Shown: positions 36,001-49,584 of the stretch, in pieces
How positions within the stretch are numbered: the first letter of the stretch is position 1
Layout: every line of letters begins with the position of its first letter
NCBI GenBank assembly: GCA_914767715.1
Contig: OU612074.1
Location: forward strand, 881,501 to 945,500
Reading direction: 5' to 3'
Source: Membranipora membranacea
Lineage: Eukaryota; Bryozoa; Gymnolaemata; Cheilostomatida; Membraniporidae
Length of the DNA stretch: 64,000 nucleotides
The notes under the pieces: generated by a model
Told to the model about the DNA's origin: nothing
Database searches by the model: none
Seen by the model: the letters and a program-made list of their open reading frames with translations, nothing else
Made by a program: the position numbers and the translations under genes

Positions 36001-39000
36001 TTTGATACATCTCTCTTTTCTAGTTTCACCTCATCCATCAGAGCATTATACAGTAGTTTCCTCTAATGGTTACATGCCTCCGCCGGCTCATATGTTCGGG
36101 CGAGCATTCCAGGAGTCACGTAACAGTACAGCAGGACGTCACTCTGCTGCTGTACATCACCCGGCTACTCGTAGTGCTACCAGGTTAGTAGATTGGAAGG
36201 GAGGGAGAGGTCAGAGCTTTTAGAAGAGTGCAAATTTAAAACCCACAGAATGAAATGGCGAAGCGGTTTTTGTAAAGTCATTATCAAAAAGCCTGGAGCA
36301 CAGTACAAACTCAGTTTTTGTGTAGAAATGGCTGTTGAATGGCCCGGGAGTGGGACTGCCTTTGGTTTTGCTCCTAGTGATTTTCGATCACACCCCTTCT
36401 GCAGCTAATGTGCCCCCAAAATCCTCTAAAACTCGTGGAAAACTATGAAAGTGGTAGGTAAATGGTTATTCCTTTACGAAGCTACCGCCGATCCTGCAAA
36501 AAGGTTGAGAGCCTGATTGGTAAATTGGAAGGCAATCTGTTTCGATAGAACCGTCCTGTACACCAAAATTGACGCAGTGGTTTTTTGACCTTGGTTTCAA
36601 TTGAAACCTTAGATGTTCAAACAGATATGCTAGATATCTATGGTCTCTGGCTCTAATGCAAAATTCAGACTCATTATGTAGATTTATAAAAAAAATAAAC
36701 AGAGCCAGCCTTAATCTTACCGCAAATGAAAGGGTAGAAACTAGGGCCAAGTAGTTATTTGTATGAGGGCTTAAGGGCTTTTCTGCGGCTATAATTGTTT
36801 GGAAATAGGCATATCTTTTCCTATAGGGAAAGAAGTTTTGAGCGATATTTTGATTGATGATGCGACTTTTACCCCACGCAAAAATAATGTTTGTAGAATA
36901 ATGCTGGTTCGTTAAATCTAGCTTGTATAACATAGAAATCTGGTGCCTTGAGCAGGGTTTGAAGTCACGCTCATTAATCACCTTATTTGAAGGTTAGGCT
37001 TTGACATTTTATGCATGTTTCCAAGGCCTATAGGTCGCTATAAATTTTCCGACTACAGATCATATTAGTTGGAAATAGGAAATCTCTTCTTGAATCTGTT
37101 GCTATTTGGCACAACATCTAGTATTTTTGTGGCATCAGCTACAGCTATAAAATTTCAATCGTTGCTAGGTTCCTCATCCGTGATGATTTGATTTGAGGGG
37201 GCCAAGTATTACCCCCAAATCAATTCAGAATAGTGGCACATGTTAGTGCTAAGTTATTTCAGTACTTTATACAGGATATTTTAAGGCCTCCATTAAAAAA
37301 AAGCATTTTTAGATTTCAAATCTGTTTTGGTTTCTCGCTTTGAAAAGGCTGTATAGGCTATGTGGAACTTTTTCTGAGTAAGACAGAGTTGAAAAATGTT
37401 TTGAACTCGACACTTATTTGGAAGTTTGTTTATGTTGCCAATCCAAGAAGTTAAGGGCAATACAGGTTGTATAGACATTGGAAGTGAAAAATGCTGAGCG
37501 CAATCAGATTTCTTTTATTTGAAACTTGATTGTGCCCTCAGTCGAAAGCTTGTATAACAAAGATTTTTGTTTTAGTGAGTTTAAAATTCAGGAAAGAATA
37601 AAAGAAATCTTTTCCAAGACGCAGGCAGAATTTGAATTCTTAGATTTACACAGTTTATTTTTCCAATAAAGGTTTTCTATAGGCGGTGTTTGTACAGTGC
37701 AACCAAATTAAATCTTATTCAAGTGGGGCATTATGTAGTATCCGAATTTGTTTGGCTTGTTCTATTCATTATCAACCACAAAAAATAGCAAGCTATGCTG
37801 GTTATGCGAAAATTACAAAAGGAATAATGAATCGAAAATGGCTAATAAAATATTATATGCAAGAGAAGTTTTTTTTCAGTCCCTGTATTACTGATTCACC
37901 ATTTTTTTAATTCTGTTGCTCATCATATCTAATCTTCTCAAATGTTGCGGCCAGCAAAGATAATAAAATACTACAAATATTGACACGAGCAAAGTATAGC
38001 TGGGCTTATGACAATATCATTATCATTTCCTTTTACTTGCCATAAAACTCACCACCTTCCAAAAATTTGCCGGTCATGCCACAGTATAAAAGGTGATCAA
38101 GAAAATAACATAGCAAAACGATTTACTGATATATTTCACTCCTTTTTCGCAATTGACGTCAAACGTGGAGAAAAACTTCTGTAATTTCAATTGGAAAAAT
38201 AACTTATTCATGCGATTCGGCGAAACGATTAATAATAATGATCACATTAATTATCACTTTCTGTCATATTCGGAGACATTCCATTACATTCTAATACATT
38301 TTCTTGACTTTTGTTTTTTTTGTGTTGTAAGGCTAGCCAAACCATATAAGGCTGCACACTCTCTACCAGGGGTCGGTGGAGCTCAAGGATATTATCGTCT
38401 TATTGGCTACATCCGGTATTCTGTCTGACACGTTGTGACTTTTTTTTTTCAGAGGGTACGCGGGAGAACATATCGATCATTAGTGACAATCAGTACAACC
38501 AGAGGTTAGTTAAGGCAGTTTATAAAAGTTATGTAACCTTCCCTGTAAGAGATAATCTTAGCTTATGTCCTGTTTAGCTAGTTAGGTAACTTAATGTTAG
38601 CTAGTACCAATTTCAACTACCAAAGAAGGGAAAGCTGACCGTTTCTCACATGCTTGAAATAGCTAAATTTCAGGCTAGCTGGCAAGCCTGTGCAAAAAGG
38701 AAAACTTTTCCTCCAGAAAATACTTTACCACTACAAGGTAACCTAGTTTTTATTTGGCCACTACCAGGAAATCCTGCCCTATCATTTGTGATGTCCCTAA
38801 CAGGAAGCCTGCTAAGTTTGGGGAACCATCACAGTAGATGAATGACTCAAGCTGAGGTATCAGCCATTCTGCCTCATGATGTAGTTCAATGTTTAGGAAG
38901 AATAGCCCGCCATTTTACACACACTTGAGATTGCTAAATATATGGCTCGCTAATATTTACTTGAACTCATTATTTAACATTAAATCTCACCTTGCAAAAA

Positions 39001-40958
39001 AGAAACTGGTGTCTAGGGCTGCTTTCCTGCAGTAGATTAAGCTTGCACGACATAGACGGGTCTTGTTGGATATTTGAACTGATGGAAATCAAGAAATTCG
39101 AAGTTGCTTCCTCTTTGAAGTTAGTAACTATTAAAAAGACAACTCCTCAGTTTATTGATATCATTTCTTCATGTCTTCTTTCGTCTCACTGTTATGCTAA
39201 ATTAGTAAATATCATCTCGGGGTTTAGTATGAGATAAAATATGTTAGCTACCACCAACTTTCACTAGCTGAGGTGGGAGTGAATATGAAGTATGGTTGTA
39301 ACTCAGTCAGAATACAGATGTTGAAACTGTAGACTTAATATTGATATTTATTATATCATTATTTAGCCTTTGGTAGACACCCGTAGTATCCAAAGCCCCA
39401 AGACGGTTTTGACTTAGCACCTGTTGGTTATATCTAACCAGCCAAATGTATATAGTCGCTAGTCCTGGTATAGTCTGCTAGTTCTGAAGTAGAGAAGGGG
39501 ATTTTAAGTATCATGAGAAGTTAACTCTCATATGAGTATTTATTTTGTAGTGTTCATAAGAGATAAAAAATCAAAGATTTAACCTAAATTGTAGTCATAA
39601 CTTATTCCTGTAAGATTCATTTGGGCTTGACGGTTTTGCGACAGGCTGTGGCCGGTGATGATATTGGCAGTTTGAGTTAGGACTGAATGTGATCAGTCGT
39701 GCTGTTACTTAACTTTAATTTCTTTTTATAATTGTTTTGGTCATTGCTTCTTTTTCTGAGAGACACCATTCCCCATCAGAAGCAAACAAGGACCCTTTCC
39801 TATGTACTCGGGACCCATGGTTTCAAGCTAGCCATCAATGTCTGCCATCCTATTTTCAATATATGTCATCAATGATATGAGGTTATCTCACAGGGCATAG
39901 CTCATCATTGGCTTTATGAGAATTAGTTGCTGTTTTGATCATTTAACGGGCAGTGAATATGAAATCTTAATTCTTAAACTCCTCCAGGGAATAGATTCCT
40001 GTGACCAAATTCTACCGATATTTTGTTCTGTTTGTGTTGGCAAAAATGAATCATGCATATTGTACATCCTGGGATGTAAGAAGAAAACAAAGCTGTAACG
40101 TTTCCCGAAATGTGAATTATTTAGTACCATCTTAGGTACTAAATCATACATTGAGGTACTTCTGTTCATACATTTGACACGAAAGTCACCAGAAGCACTC
40201 ACTGATTTAAGGGGAGCTTTGATTTGAATCAACCATCGTGATTAGTCATGTTTTCATCCACATTGGGACTTGAGGCTGTAGAGAGTGATATTACCAATAT
40301 TAGGGATATGGAAACTCTGAAGGAGTGTGACTTCAAAATATTTACTGTGATGACAAAGTGACGATAAATCTAATTTCATACTGTCAGTATGCTTTGATTT
40401 CAAACTTTACAGTATTAATATGTGTCACGTGAAGCTGCTGTAACTATCGTCCTAATTAAGATAGTGACAATGGACATCCATTCCTTGGAAAGGCTTTCCA
40501 TCAGCAATGCTGAGACAACCTCCCTGAGACATAAACAGTCCGTCAGGCCTGCTCTCCTCTCATCAGTGTGCATGGTTTATATCTTATACTCTACTGATAG
40601 TATGTGTAGAGGGGGAGCAACTCCTGATTGAAGCAAACGATTTAATTTGAGCAAGGCAAGGGAGTTTGTCCAAAACTACCTGATCTAGTTTAGGCTACCT
40701 CATTTTGGCTACCTCAAAAAGCTGATGCTGGTGCTATAGTAGCATTAGCATCAGCTTAGTCTGAGCCCCCCAGACTTTTGCCCCCCCCCCCCCCCGCCCG
40801 ACTCCTATGGTTGGTGATAGCAACAAAATCAGTTCTTTGAAATTATAATATAAATATATTCTTTCATTTTCTTTCCAGCTGTTCTCTGGATCAGCATATG
40901 TGGAGAATCTGGACAAAATACGTGCCAGATCACAATCATCACAGAAAGCAGCTTATAT
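29899..40958 (+). CDS. MADF-domain protein with AT-hook-like motif
   Basis: Exons 29899-30036, 30893-31025, 32085-32244, 34326-35248 and 36024-36183 join with phases 0, 0, 1, 2 and 1, and every join keeps one open frame. The start is probably ATG 29932 or 29935. Residues about 36-140 form a MADF domain (LTLIRSVEKRESLYN, EEARKLWDAISSEI, DECKSRWGHLRSDFRGK, EWIYYSALEFLIPY), a Myb/SANT-like DNA-binding fold. Downstream are a Ser/Pro-rich region, an acidic CVISSEESD (residues about 244-252) that resembles a SUMO-interacting motif, and KRKKGRPLK (about 275-283), an AT-hook-like basic motif. The role is inferred: a nuclear DNA-binding regulator. About 493 residues are well supported. The C-terminus is unresolved, since candidate exons at 38453-38504 and 40879-40958 fit only with ambiguous frames. 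One donor (31026, GTCTCT) is weak. Confidence 0.75.
30893..31025 (+). CDS. MADF gene exon 2, first half of MADF domain
   Basis: The acceptor TTTACTGTAG ends at 30892. The frame reads NLTLIRSVEKRESLYN then KREEARKLWDAISSEIN, the first two helices of a MADF domain with the usual L-I-x-x-V and W residues. It ends with one extra base G, completed to Ala by the next exon. The donor GTCTCT is poor, but the phase and the domain continuity support it. Confidence 0.75.
32085..32244 (+). CDS. MADF gene exon 3, second half of MADF domain
   Basis: Acceptor TTGTTACAG ends at 32084; donor CCAC|GTAAGT is at 32245. The frame ADECKSRWGHLRSDFRGK continues the MADF domain (C-K-x-R-W-x-x-L-R is typical) and EWIYYSALEFL is its last helix. 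The exon ends two bases into a Thr codon that the next exon completes. Confidence 0.8.
32993..33235 (+). repeat. 119-bp tandem duplication
   Basis: Two copies begin AAGCGTAACCTGCGGGCTAG at 32993 and 33112 and run through CTTTCCACGAAATC and TTATTATAATCTGGTTAA. They lie in the intron between MADF exons 3 and 4 and differ by about a dozen substitutions. Confidence 0.85.
34326..35248 (+). CDS. MADF gene exon 4, large low-complexity exon
   Basis: Acceptor TTTTTTTGTAG ends at 34325; donor ACAG|GTTTGT at 35249 keeps the frame with the next exon, while the nearer GAGCAG|GTGAAC at 35227 would give a stop. It encodes about 307 residues, rich in Pro, Ser, His and Thr, with the SIM-like CVISSEESD and AT-hook-like KRKKGRPLK. 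The end, ITYQEAANLNLRDFF and VQRWEQ, looks folded and more conserved in character; its family is not recognised. Confidence 0.75.
36024..36183 (+). CDS. MADF gene exon 5
   Basis: Acceptor CTCTCTTTTCTAG ends at 36023; donor ACCAG|GTTAGT is at 36184. Entered in phase 1 it reads VSPHPSEHYTVVSSNGYM then PPPAHMFGRAFQESRN, with no recognised domain. It ends two bases into a codon. Confidence 0.65.
38453..38504 (+). CDS. Candidate MADF gene exon 6
   Basis: A long T tract plus CAG precedes it, and AGAG|GTTAGT or a later CCT|GTAAGA (38545) could be its donor. The most protein-like frame, GTRENISIISDNQYNQ, needs phase 1 entry, but exon 5 leaves phase 2. Entry at 38455 keeps an open but less convincing frame; entry at 38453 in phase 2 stops after ten codons. 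A skipped exon or another donor in exon 5 may explain this. Confidence 0.4.
40879..40958 (+). CDS. Candidate late MADF gene exon
   Basis: Acceptor TTTTCTTTCCAG ends at 40878; donor TATAT|GTGAGC is at 40959, and a further donor GAGCAG|GTAAGA is at 41033. All three frames are open to 40958. One reads GSAYVENLDKIRARSQS and meets TGA at 40959-40961 if unspliced, so this could be the last coding exon. A possible terminal exon at 43588-43620 (TSLEVASRAI then TGA, after a strong acceptor) fits only another frame. Confidence 0.35.
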
Positions 40959-41032
40959 GTGAGCGATTCTACAATTCATATTAATCATAACGGACTGTAT
41001 AGTCTGAGCCAGCGTTCGAGCAGGTAAGAATC

Positions 41033-44000
41033 TTAGTCTGACTATATGGCCAGTTTGTCAAAGTTTTCTTCCGCGCCGAGTCGAGTGATACGGCTTGAAA
41101 CAGGACGTGCACCACAGTGCCTTATTTATAAATTTGGTGTCAACCATTGTCCGATACGCCAGTAACATAAAATGATTTTTGTATTTGGTTATCAAATCTA
41201 TGTCTGTCTCAAATCTTTTGTGTGCTCTTTCTTTATTAACCAGCAGTAGCAAATATGTTTTATTTGCCAAATATTTTTTTGCTTTTGTAAGGTCGTGAGA
41301 AACCAAAACTTTTTCTTCCTAATCATTCCACGGATCTGAAACAGTGTCATTTTATATGCAGGCAGATTATTCAGCTGCAAACCATTAGGTCAGTACTAAT
41401 GAAATAATTCATTATCGAAAGTAATATTTGTCTTACTTGAAGATTATTTATGATACATAATTTTGTTTACTTTTTGATGTCATTAAGTACCAAGTAGTCA
41501 GCGGCCAAAACTGGAAATCAAATGACAAATCTAAGGACAGTAGTAGTAGTATGGAAACTATTATTTCTCTGAGTTTTTTATACATTTTATTCCTGATAAA
41601 GATTTTTTCGCGTCTTTCAAAATACAGTGGTGTTAATTTTACCGTCACTGATATCAGGTCACCATAAAATCACCAATTCGCTATTCATTTTTTTCATTTT
41701 TTCAGAGTTATGTCACAATAGTCTTAATTCAGATTTTATCTATCGGTTCATCCTCATATTTTGCATGTATAAAGCCAGTACTTTTCATTTATATTAGAGC
41801 TAGTTTGTATATAAATTAGAAAAAAATGTTTTCTATGCAATCATTATTTCTACCACAACTGGTCAGTATCCCCCATGGTGTGCTTCTGAGCATTATCATC
41901 ATTTGTTAATTCAAACTTTATTGCTGCTCTCGAAATTCAATAAATTTATCCTTGTGTGAATTTCATTTTCCATTTGATATGTTCATAAGTCCGGGTATCA
42001 CCATCAATCAGTCTAACCAGTCTATTTGGGTTCGTAGTATTCAGAGTTGTTGTAACGTTGTTAAATATGATTATGGAGAGTTTCGCAAACTCCGTCATGT
42101 GAAGTCTTCTTGAGCCTTGTCATATTAAAATCAAATCCTTGACAGTCCCAACTCCTTGGTTTGTCACCTGCAGCTGTGGTTTTTGCTATATGAATTTGGA
42201 GTTTGCTCCTCCTGTAGTATTTTAATGCATGTTATTGATTGGTTAGTTGTATTACTGGTCACATGACCTGTATGATTGTAAACAATGCCATGTGGTTTTG
42301 GCACTTGTAATGTGACTTGTTAGGATACTGTACTATTGATTAATTTTACGATGCCAATAGATTGGCTCAACTGCTTTTGTGTTGTCTCGTAAAACAGTAA
42401 AACACAGTCATCAAAGTCCAAAACACAGGGCTGTGAGGAATCAGTAACAGAATTATCTGTGAAGTGACTGTCAAATTCTGAGTAAGGATATTTTGCTGAA
42501 CTCTTGGATTCAAGATAGCTGCTGAGGAGATTTACCACACAGTGGGAATTATATTTACGATATAAGAAGGAGTAGCTGATTTTAGAGGTGAGTTACTTAA
42601 AATGATCAGTTTACAGAGTGTGCGCTAAATATTTTATGATATATGTTGGCACTTTTTTAAACAGTTACCAATATCTACGCGTCTAGGTGTCATCCCTTGC
42701 ACTGCTAGATATCCGCATCGGGTCTTCAACTAGGCCACATTGTAACCCAAAAAATCACAGAGAGGGTACATAGTTCTTAGCGCAGTAAGTTGGGAACGCA
42801 CCTTGAGGTTCCCTCTAGCAGGAGACCATTCAAACCCACTTTGAAGATTTTGCTACAGACACATCGGAGGGTAGCCTCATGTTGTATGTATAGTTAGAGG
42901 GAGAGAGTGTGGTGCTTCTCTGAACAAAAAATGTAGGCCCTAGACTAAGTTAAGGTTTGTTGTGGCAGGCTCCCATTTCTTCCTCCTACATATCATTGCA
43001 GGCTTTTGTATTTAACCGCTGACTGGTTTCAACATTTCTGTGAAATTCAACTCGCTGTTTATTGTGTTTTGAATCATCGATACAAACTAGGATTGAATTT
43101 CATAGCTTCCAATGAAATGCACAACGGATATGTCTTATTCATGACATTTACTTGCTATTTATTTAATTTGGCATGTATCACAATGTGCATGACAGCCAAA
43201 TGTTCATTTCTGACTTTCTTTGTCCAATTCACCTTGGCAGTTAAACAGATGTTATCTGCCAAATTTTATGCAAGATTTGACAATAATTTATTATTTATGA
43301 AAAACTGTCTGATTTAACTATATACCTGGTTATACAGATTAAAAACAGTTTTCTTTTGCCTAGTTGGCTAGATGTGGCTTTTCCAATGGTTCACCCGTTC
43401 CGATGTTTGGCTGGTGAGGTTAATGCTCTCACAACACCCTCCTACTATAATATTATCTGTCTGATCCCAAAATAATACTTTCTGTACTTTTGTTTGGACT
43501 TTCTCGAGCTTCAGTCTCAACAACTTGAGAAGATCTGATTATTCGTCCGCCCATACTTTACATCAACACTACTCTCTCTCTCCACAGACAAGCTTAGAGG
43601 TGGCTAGTCGGGCCATATGAATTCAGCTGAATATCATCATCCTACCTTATACCCTAGCACTCTCTAACACTGAGGCGGGGCCGAGGGGTGCTGCTAACTG
43701 CCCACAGGGTATTAGCTGACTCTATCTCAGCTTAGACAGCTAATGAGAGTTTGTTATTTGTGTAGGTCATCGGCCCAATTAATCTCAGCACTAAGCTAGC
43801 GATGAGAGATTCTAACGAGAAACATCAAAATTAGCCACAGTAGCTGAACACCAGCTACTGTGTGCTGAAAATCTTATATCAGTTGAAATTCACCCACCCC
43901 CTCCCTGTTACGAATGCGATATGGATACCCTTGCCACACTTCTTACATCACCTACTCCCCTACCTGATAATAGTTTTATTTTGAGCGTTTGAAGCTGGGT

Positions 44001-47000
44001 GATTCATCCTCTAGGTTGATATACCTCTGTAGGTAAATCATTAACTTGAGTATAACCAGAAAATTAATTAGTGCTGACTTTACTTGTATACGTCTCTCAA
44101 CGCTGCCGCGCTAATCTCGTGATGATTTACTCCTATATTTGATGTTCTTCATCAGTAGTCTAAGAGAGGAGTTGGTCTTAGCTAATAGAAAGTGGATAGA
44201 ATATTATTCTCAAGCTGTAGTGTAACACAGTAATAATCTAATTTGGTTGGATGGAAAATCATTAGGATCGTGTCAGAGTTAGATCGCTTGAGTTTTACTT
44301 TGAACTTTGCCTACTACAGTAGAAGCCTATGATCATCATATGACTGTGTTGAGTTAGACCTTGGCTGATGGCTGTCTGTGGGGCTGGCAGCATTCACAAC
44401 AGCACTTCATTGCTTCGTTTATAGCTTTTGTGTATTGTAAAGTCATCTCAGTCAGATCTCAGTGATGAGTTTTTAGCCCAACGCTGGTACCCTCACCACA
44501 GTAGGACCTGATTTATCGCATGTTTGAGACGTAAGCGATACAAGCATATCTTAGCATCGTGTCATGGATGTGAGTCACGTCAGGTCAGCTGTTTGCTTCA
44601 GCCTCCATCTATCTTGGCATTCATGGAAAGGATATTAGTATTTGTTCAGTTGTGGTTGAGTTACGAGATTTTACATGACCAGGAAATTGTTTTTAGTGAT
44701 CATCATTGATGTCATTGGGAGTTTTATAATGACATTCAGTGATCTGTGCAGATTAAATCCAACTGAACCTTGAAAATTTGAACACACCCAGCAGTTTGAT
44801 GTTGAAAAATGCAATTTAAATCACTTGCTGAGTTATTTAGTGTTTTGCTGGCCTGGCAAATTTATAGTCCTTTAAATTTTTCATTGATTCATGCACTCAA
44901 TTCTATGAAACTAAATCCAAACAACTTTATACTACTGGCCTGACCTGAGGATGTTTGACATTTTTGTGGCTTGGGAAGTGGTTAGTTGTACAATATTTCC
45001 CCAAGAGGCCTTCAATATAACAAATCTTCATGTAGCAGACTGTCACTAAATGACATGCCATAGCAGGTAGTTGCAGGTTGACATGCCATGCTTTGTTCTT
45101 GTAGTAGCGTTTGTATTGTTTACATGTCAGTGGGTGCTTGTCATTAGGAAGCCACACACAGTGTTTACTCTGCCTCTCTAATGAGTTTATGTTAGCATAG
45201 GATTATGAGATATAAAACAAAAGATTAGCAGATAGCTATCCAATCAGTGATTTTGATTGAATAGCTGACATTTTTATAATTCTCACACTGAGATACAGCA
45301 TACAGTCATGATTCATAAGGCCCTGTCTTGCTTTGGTAGATCCCATCAGATAAGTGAGCATTCTCAAAATTCTCAAGCTTATAGTGTACTCCATGCCCCT
45401 ATGTTTGTGCTGATGGTGTTTGACGCTACAGTACCTGGAAGCTAGTGAAGTTACCTGATGAAACTAGGGTGCATTCTCAATCTCCATGCACCTATATGCC
45501 GGCATCCACTACATACAAGGGGATTGGTTGCTTGATTTCATTGCATCGTCAATGGAAAAAAAATGACACAATTGGGTTGCCAAAAATGCTCAAATACTGT
45601 TGGCAGTTGATGGTGGTGATTACTGGTGGCAGGTGATGGTGGTGATCACCAATAATGTCAACTTCTCGTTCACCATTAAAATGATACCCATTGGTAATGT
45701 AAACAGAACCTGTGGGTTTAGACTCCGCAGTCTATAAATGTATTGCAAATATAGTAACATGATTTTGTGGGGTTAAATTATGGAATTTCACAGCTTCCAA
45801 TCTGCTATCCTTTTAGCAGAATGGTGTGCAAGGTATCACATACGAAAATTAATGCCTTCTGATGGTGGAGTATAAACCATTGCCCAAAAATGAAGAAGGC
45901 TTCGTCGTGACAGAAAGTGAGAAACATTCCTCATTTGATTTACTGTACCTAAGTCCTGTTCTACCTAGTGAACAGCCACCCTGGCTAACATTAAGTGACC
46001 CAAATTTTTCTAAACTAAACCCAAGCTGAAATATACTCATCTTGGGCACTTTCAAATTATTTGACAGGAAGTCAGATCACTCATGGTTGTTAGGTGTTTG
46101 TGAAAGTATAAGACGCCTCCCCTCTTCAACAGCTGGAAGGTTGGGTAAAGTTGTTGTATTGCAGTAGGACACCTTCATACTTTTCAGATATTGGAAATTG
46201 GATTTAAGTTGAGCTGAAAATTAATGTGATAAGTTACTGTCACCTGGTATGTTTTTATACAACATGTCTGACAAAATCAATAAGATTAATTTTTATCTGC
46301 ACAATAAAAGCCAATAATCTGCCAGTCAGTCCAGGATATCTTATTTTACCTTGTAAAAGTTTTCTGCTGCTAAACGAATCAGTCGGAAACGATTTCATAA
46401 TTTAGATCCAACAAGATTGCTCTGCAAGAAATCGGGTATCTGCAACTTCTAGGTCTTCCACAAGACCAACCGAGTGCAGAACCAATCAATGCCAACTAAG
46501 ATCACAAATGAACCTTGGTTTAACAAAATTACTGCTAGGGTTGTTGGGTTTGTTATTATGTCTTTAGTCAATTTGTTAGCTAATTTAGAGAGAGTTTTAG
46601 CATAAAAAGCCTTTCATTAGAGAGACTGGTTGGGCAGTTTGAGAACGGTTAGGCAGGTTGCATGGTTATTTTGTCTTTGTCCGGTGAGATAACTACGCTA
46701 TGACATGTGATCGATAAAAAAGCTGTTGACCTCATGATCGCTGTCATGATGTGCTCTTGTGCCTACAGAGTGATGTGATTTATAATACATGATAGGTCTG
46801 ACATGGGTTTAGAATTGTCTCAGCAATAAATAAACAAATGCTTTATATGATGTTGATGGCCTTGTCACCAGCCTTGTAGTCTGCTGGTTGATTTGGACTG
46901 CTCATTTGTTTGTTGTATTTGGTGTATGGTTCACCATGGGGGACTGTCCTACAAATATGTGGAGACTCGAGCTTTGATAGATTGGGGACCAGCCATGAAA

Positions 47001-49507
47001 CTGGAGACAATTTTGTTTTATAACAACTCTATTGCGTTGTCAGCATAGCTGCTGCCATTTAATTGCTTTCCTGGCGTATCCTAACCTGAGTGTTTGAGAT
47101 TTCCGAAGTGATGATTCACGGCTGCCCCTCGTTTGCTGACTCCTACACAAAGCCCTCATCACACTAGTGACTGTAGTGCTGTATATTACTCATGGTCTGT
47201 ATAAGGCTGTAGTATTAGTCAGCGATTAATTAGTAATAAACAAGACACAACAAATCAATAATCTGCTGGACTCTAACAAACCTGTGTCTATGGTCAGGGC
47301 ATAGGGCTGAACCAACATCTCAAAACTACAGCTTGAAGGCAAGTGGTTGGTGACGAGGACTTCATGCTCATTGCCTTACAACACCTCACTTGGCTCAATT
47401 AGGTGTAAAAACTTTCTGCACCTTGATTCCCATCAATCCCCACTATCTAAATATTGGCTTTGGCAAGGAAGGAGACCTTTTGCCATGACATGGACCGGTT
47501 CATCCCTAAACTCCCACCATACTGACACTTGTCTCATCAGATTATTAGAAGAGTTAAGAAGAGATACTTGAGATGTCTAAGTGATCAATATCTACTCTCT
47601 CTAACTATTCATTACAATCAGCAGGCAGCGTGGATACTTCTACGCTGACTGTCATTGTTTGATATTTGAGAGGATGCTGTGCGGCGTTATTATGGGCCCT
47701 TCAAAGCTGCTGTGCAATGCTGTCTGCTTTGTACAGTTTCTTTGTTTGAGCTTTGGGAAATTTGGGTCTTGCTGCATCATACAGCACTTGCAAATCTTTA
47801 TACACCTGCTAGTCTGCTACCGTTTTGGCAAGCATAAAGATGGGGTCTGGACATCCCATCCCATCCCCTACATTTTATTTTTTTTGCTCTTTAAATTTAA
47901 GTCATCGTGTCCTCAAAAGATTTACTGTCATTCTGTCATGATCGTGCCCAGAACTGCAATAGTAATCTGATACTTCAATCAATCAAGGCTTTGCCTGCAG
48001 ATATTGTTGCATACATTGATTTGTTTGCGTGATGACTTCACTTTGATATTTATTCTTGGACTGCTCCAATGAGTCATATTTGATAGCTCTTTATGGCAGC
48101 AGATGTCATCAGCTGGTCATTAAATACCAATCCTATATCCCCACAGCGCTTCCCTGTAAAATATTTGTAACCAGAATCACCATTAGGATCGCTGACTGCG
48201 GTTCTACATCTATATTAGTGACTTGGATGTGCACTTCCAATTGCATAGACTTACTAATTACGTTAGGCCATATCCTTTCTGCTCTCCCCCATAGCTCCAA
48301 AGTTTTCATGTAATGTAGTTGGGCCATGCAATGCTAATCTCTCCTTGCCCCTTGCTCTATACTTCCTTTATGTCCCAGTTAATGGTTAAATATTTCGAAG
48401 ATTCTCACAGTTTGGAACTATTTTCTTTGCACTAAAATGATTGACAAGTGATGATGGATGATTGATGGGTGGGTCAAGGAACTTATCATTATTTGTTGAC
48501 CAAAACTGACAAAATCCCTCAGCTAGGCTACTGATATGAAAAATTCCAACAGTGCGATTCTCAGTCATTTTTAACTTTTCATTGTCAATTCCTGAGAGGA
48601 GCCTGCTTGTGTACTGAGATATCTAGAGAGACGTTGGTTATAATTTCGTCTGCAAGCTCTGTGCTGAGCACAGCATGTCTAAATAAAGCGTCAAAGATCT
48701 CATTGGTGATAATTGAATGGTTGAAATGTGTGTAATATTCTGTTCTAATTTGTTGTATCTGGTCTTATGATCTGCAGAAATGTTGATTTATTGTCAATTA
48801 ATACAAGTGGAAGACAAGTGAGAGTCGTAGGGATAGGATGAAGAGATATTCTACACAATAAAATCAGATCTGAGATGAATGTTACTGATAAGCGTTTTAA
48901 TCAAGTGACTGTAATAACAATCATTCTCATTTTGGCCCCAAATCAAGAAATTCATCGCAAAACTATGATAGTTATAAGAATAGATCCCCTCACAAATGCC
49001 AAGTACTGCAGAAATTTAGAGAGGAACTTGAGCTTCGATATGAGGAGATAAATGCTCATCTAGTAAGCACCAACACAGCCAGGGGTGTTCTTTAATTTCT
49101 AAAAAAAACTAAATTAAAAGCTGATGGTAGTCTAACTAGGGAGGCGGACTACCACAAAGTGTGTTGTACATCAGCCTGTAGCCGTCACTGACTCTACAAC
49201 TAATTTAATTTGTTTGATTGTTTATTTTTAAACTGTTGGACAGCTGTTACTTATTGAAGTGGGTGAACTGTTCATCGCTAATTGTGTATAAGTGTTAGGC
49301 TCAGTGCCAGCTACCAGTATCATGTACTCAGCTAGGCCCGGGCTGTTACCGAGCGAGCAAGGATTCTGTCATTGCGTTATCTTTAGATCTGGGGGATGAT
49401 TTGTCTTTTTTGAGAGGAGTGTTTTGTTTATTTTATGCTGTGTTCTTAGGATGTCTGTTTTAGTCATCGGGACTGGTACTTCTGCATTACCTCATTACTT
49501 GTTTCAG
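41033..49507. other. Long non-coding stretch
   Basis: No exon could be firmly recognised apart from the possible terminal exon at 43588-43620. Frames are short, and the sequence is moderately AT-rich. It lies between the 3' part of the MADF gene and the first recognised NAV exon. Confidence 0.4.
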
Positions 49508-49584
49508 TCCTCCCATCAACAAGGAGCCATAAGAGGGCACCATGAAATCATACGGAGGAATTCATCACATGAACAACCATTAAG
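49508..49584 (+). CDS. Candidate orphan exon
   Basis: Acceptor TTACTTGTTTCAG ends at 49507; a weak donor AAG|GTTTAT is at 49585, or the frame ends at TAA 49604-49606. It reads SSHQQGAIRGHHEIIRRN then SSHEQPLR, basic and hydrophilic like the NAV N-terminal exons. Its exit phase (2) does not fit the CH exon directly. It might belong to the MADF gene, to NAV, or be chance. Confidence 0.25.

Noticed and set aside
36466-36981. 171-codon minus-strand frame
   Set aside because: It lies in a MADF-gene intron, resembles no family I know, and a tRNA-SINE-like box (GGGTTTGAAGTC) overlaps its start, so it is more likely chance or SINE-derived. A homology search could reverse this.
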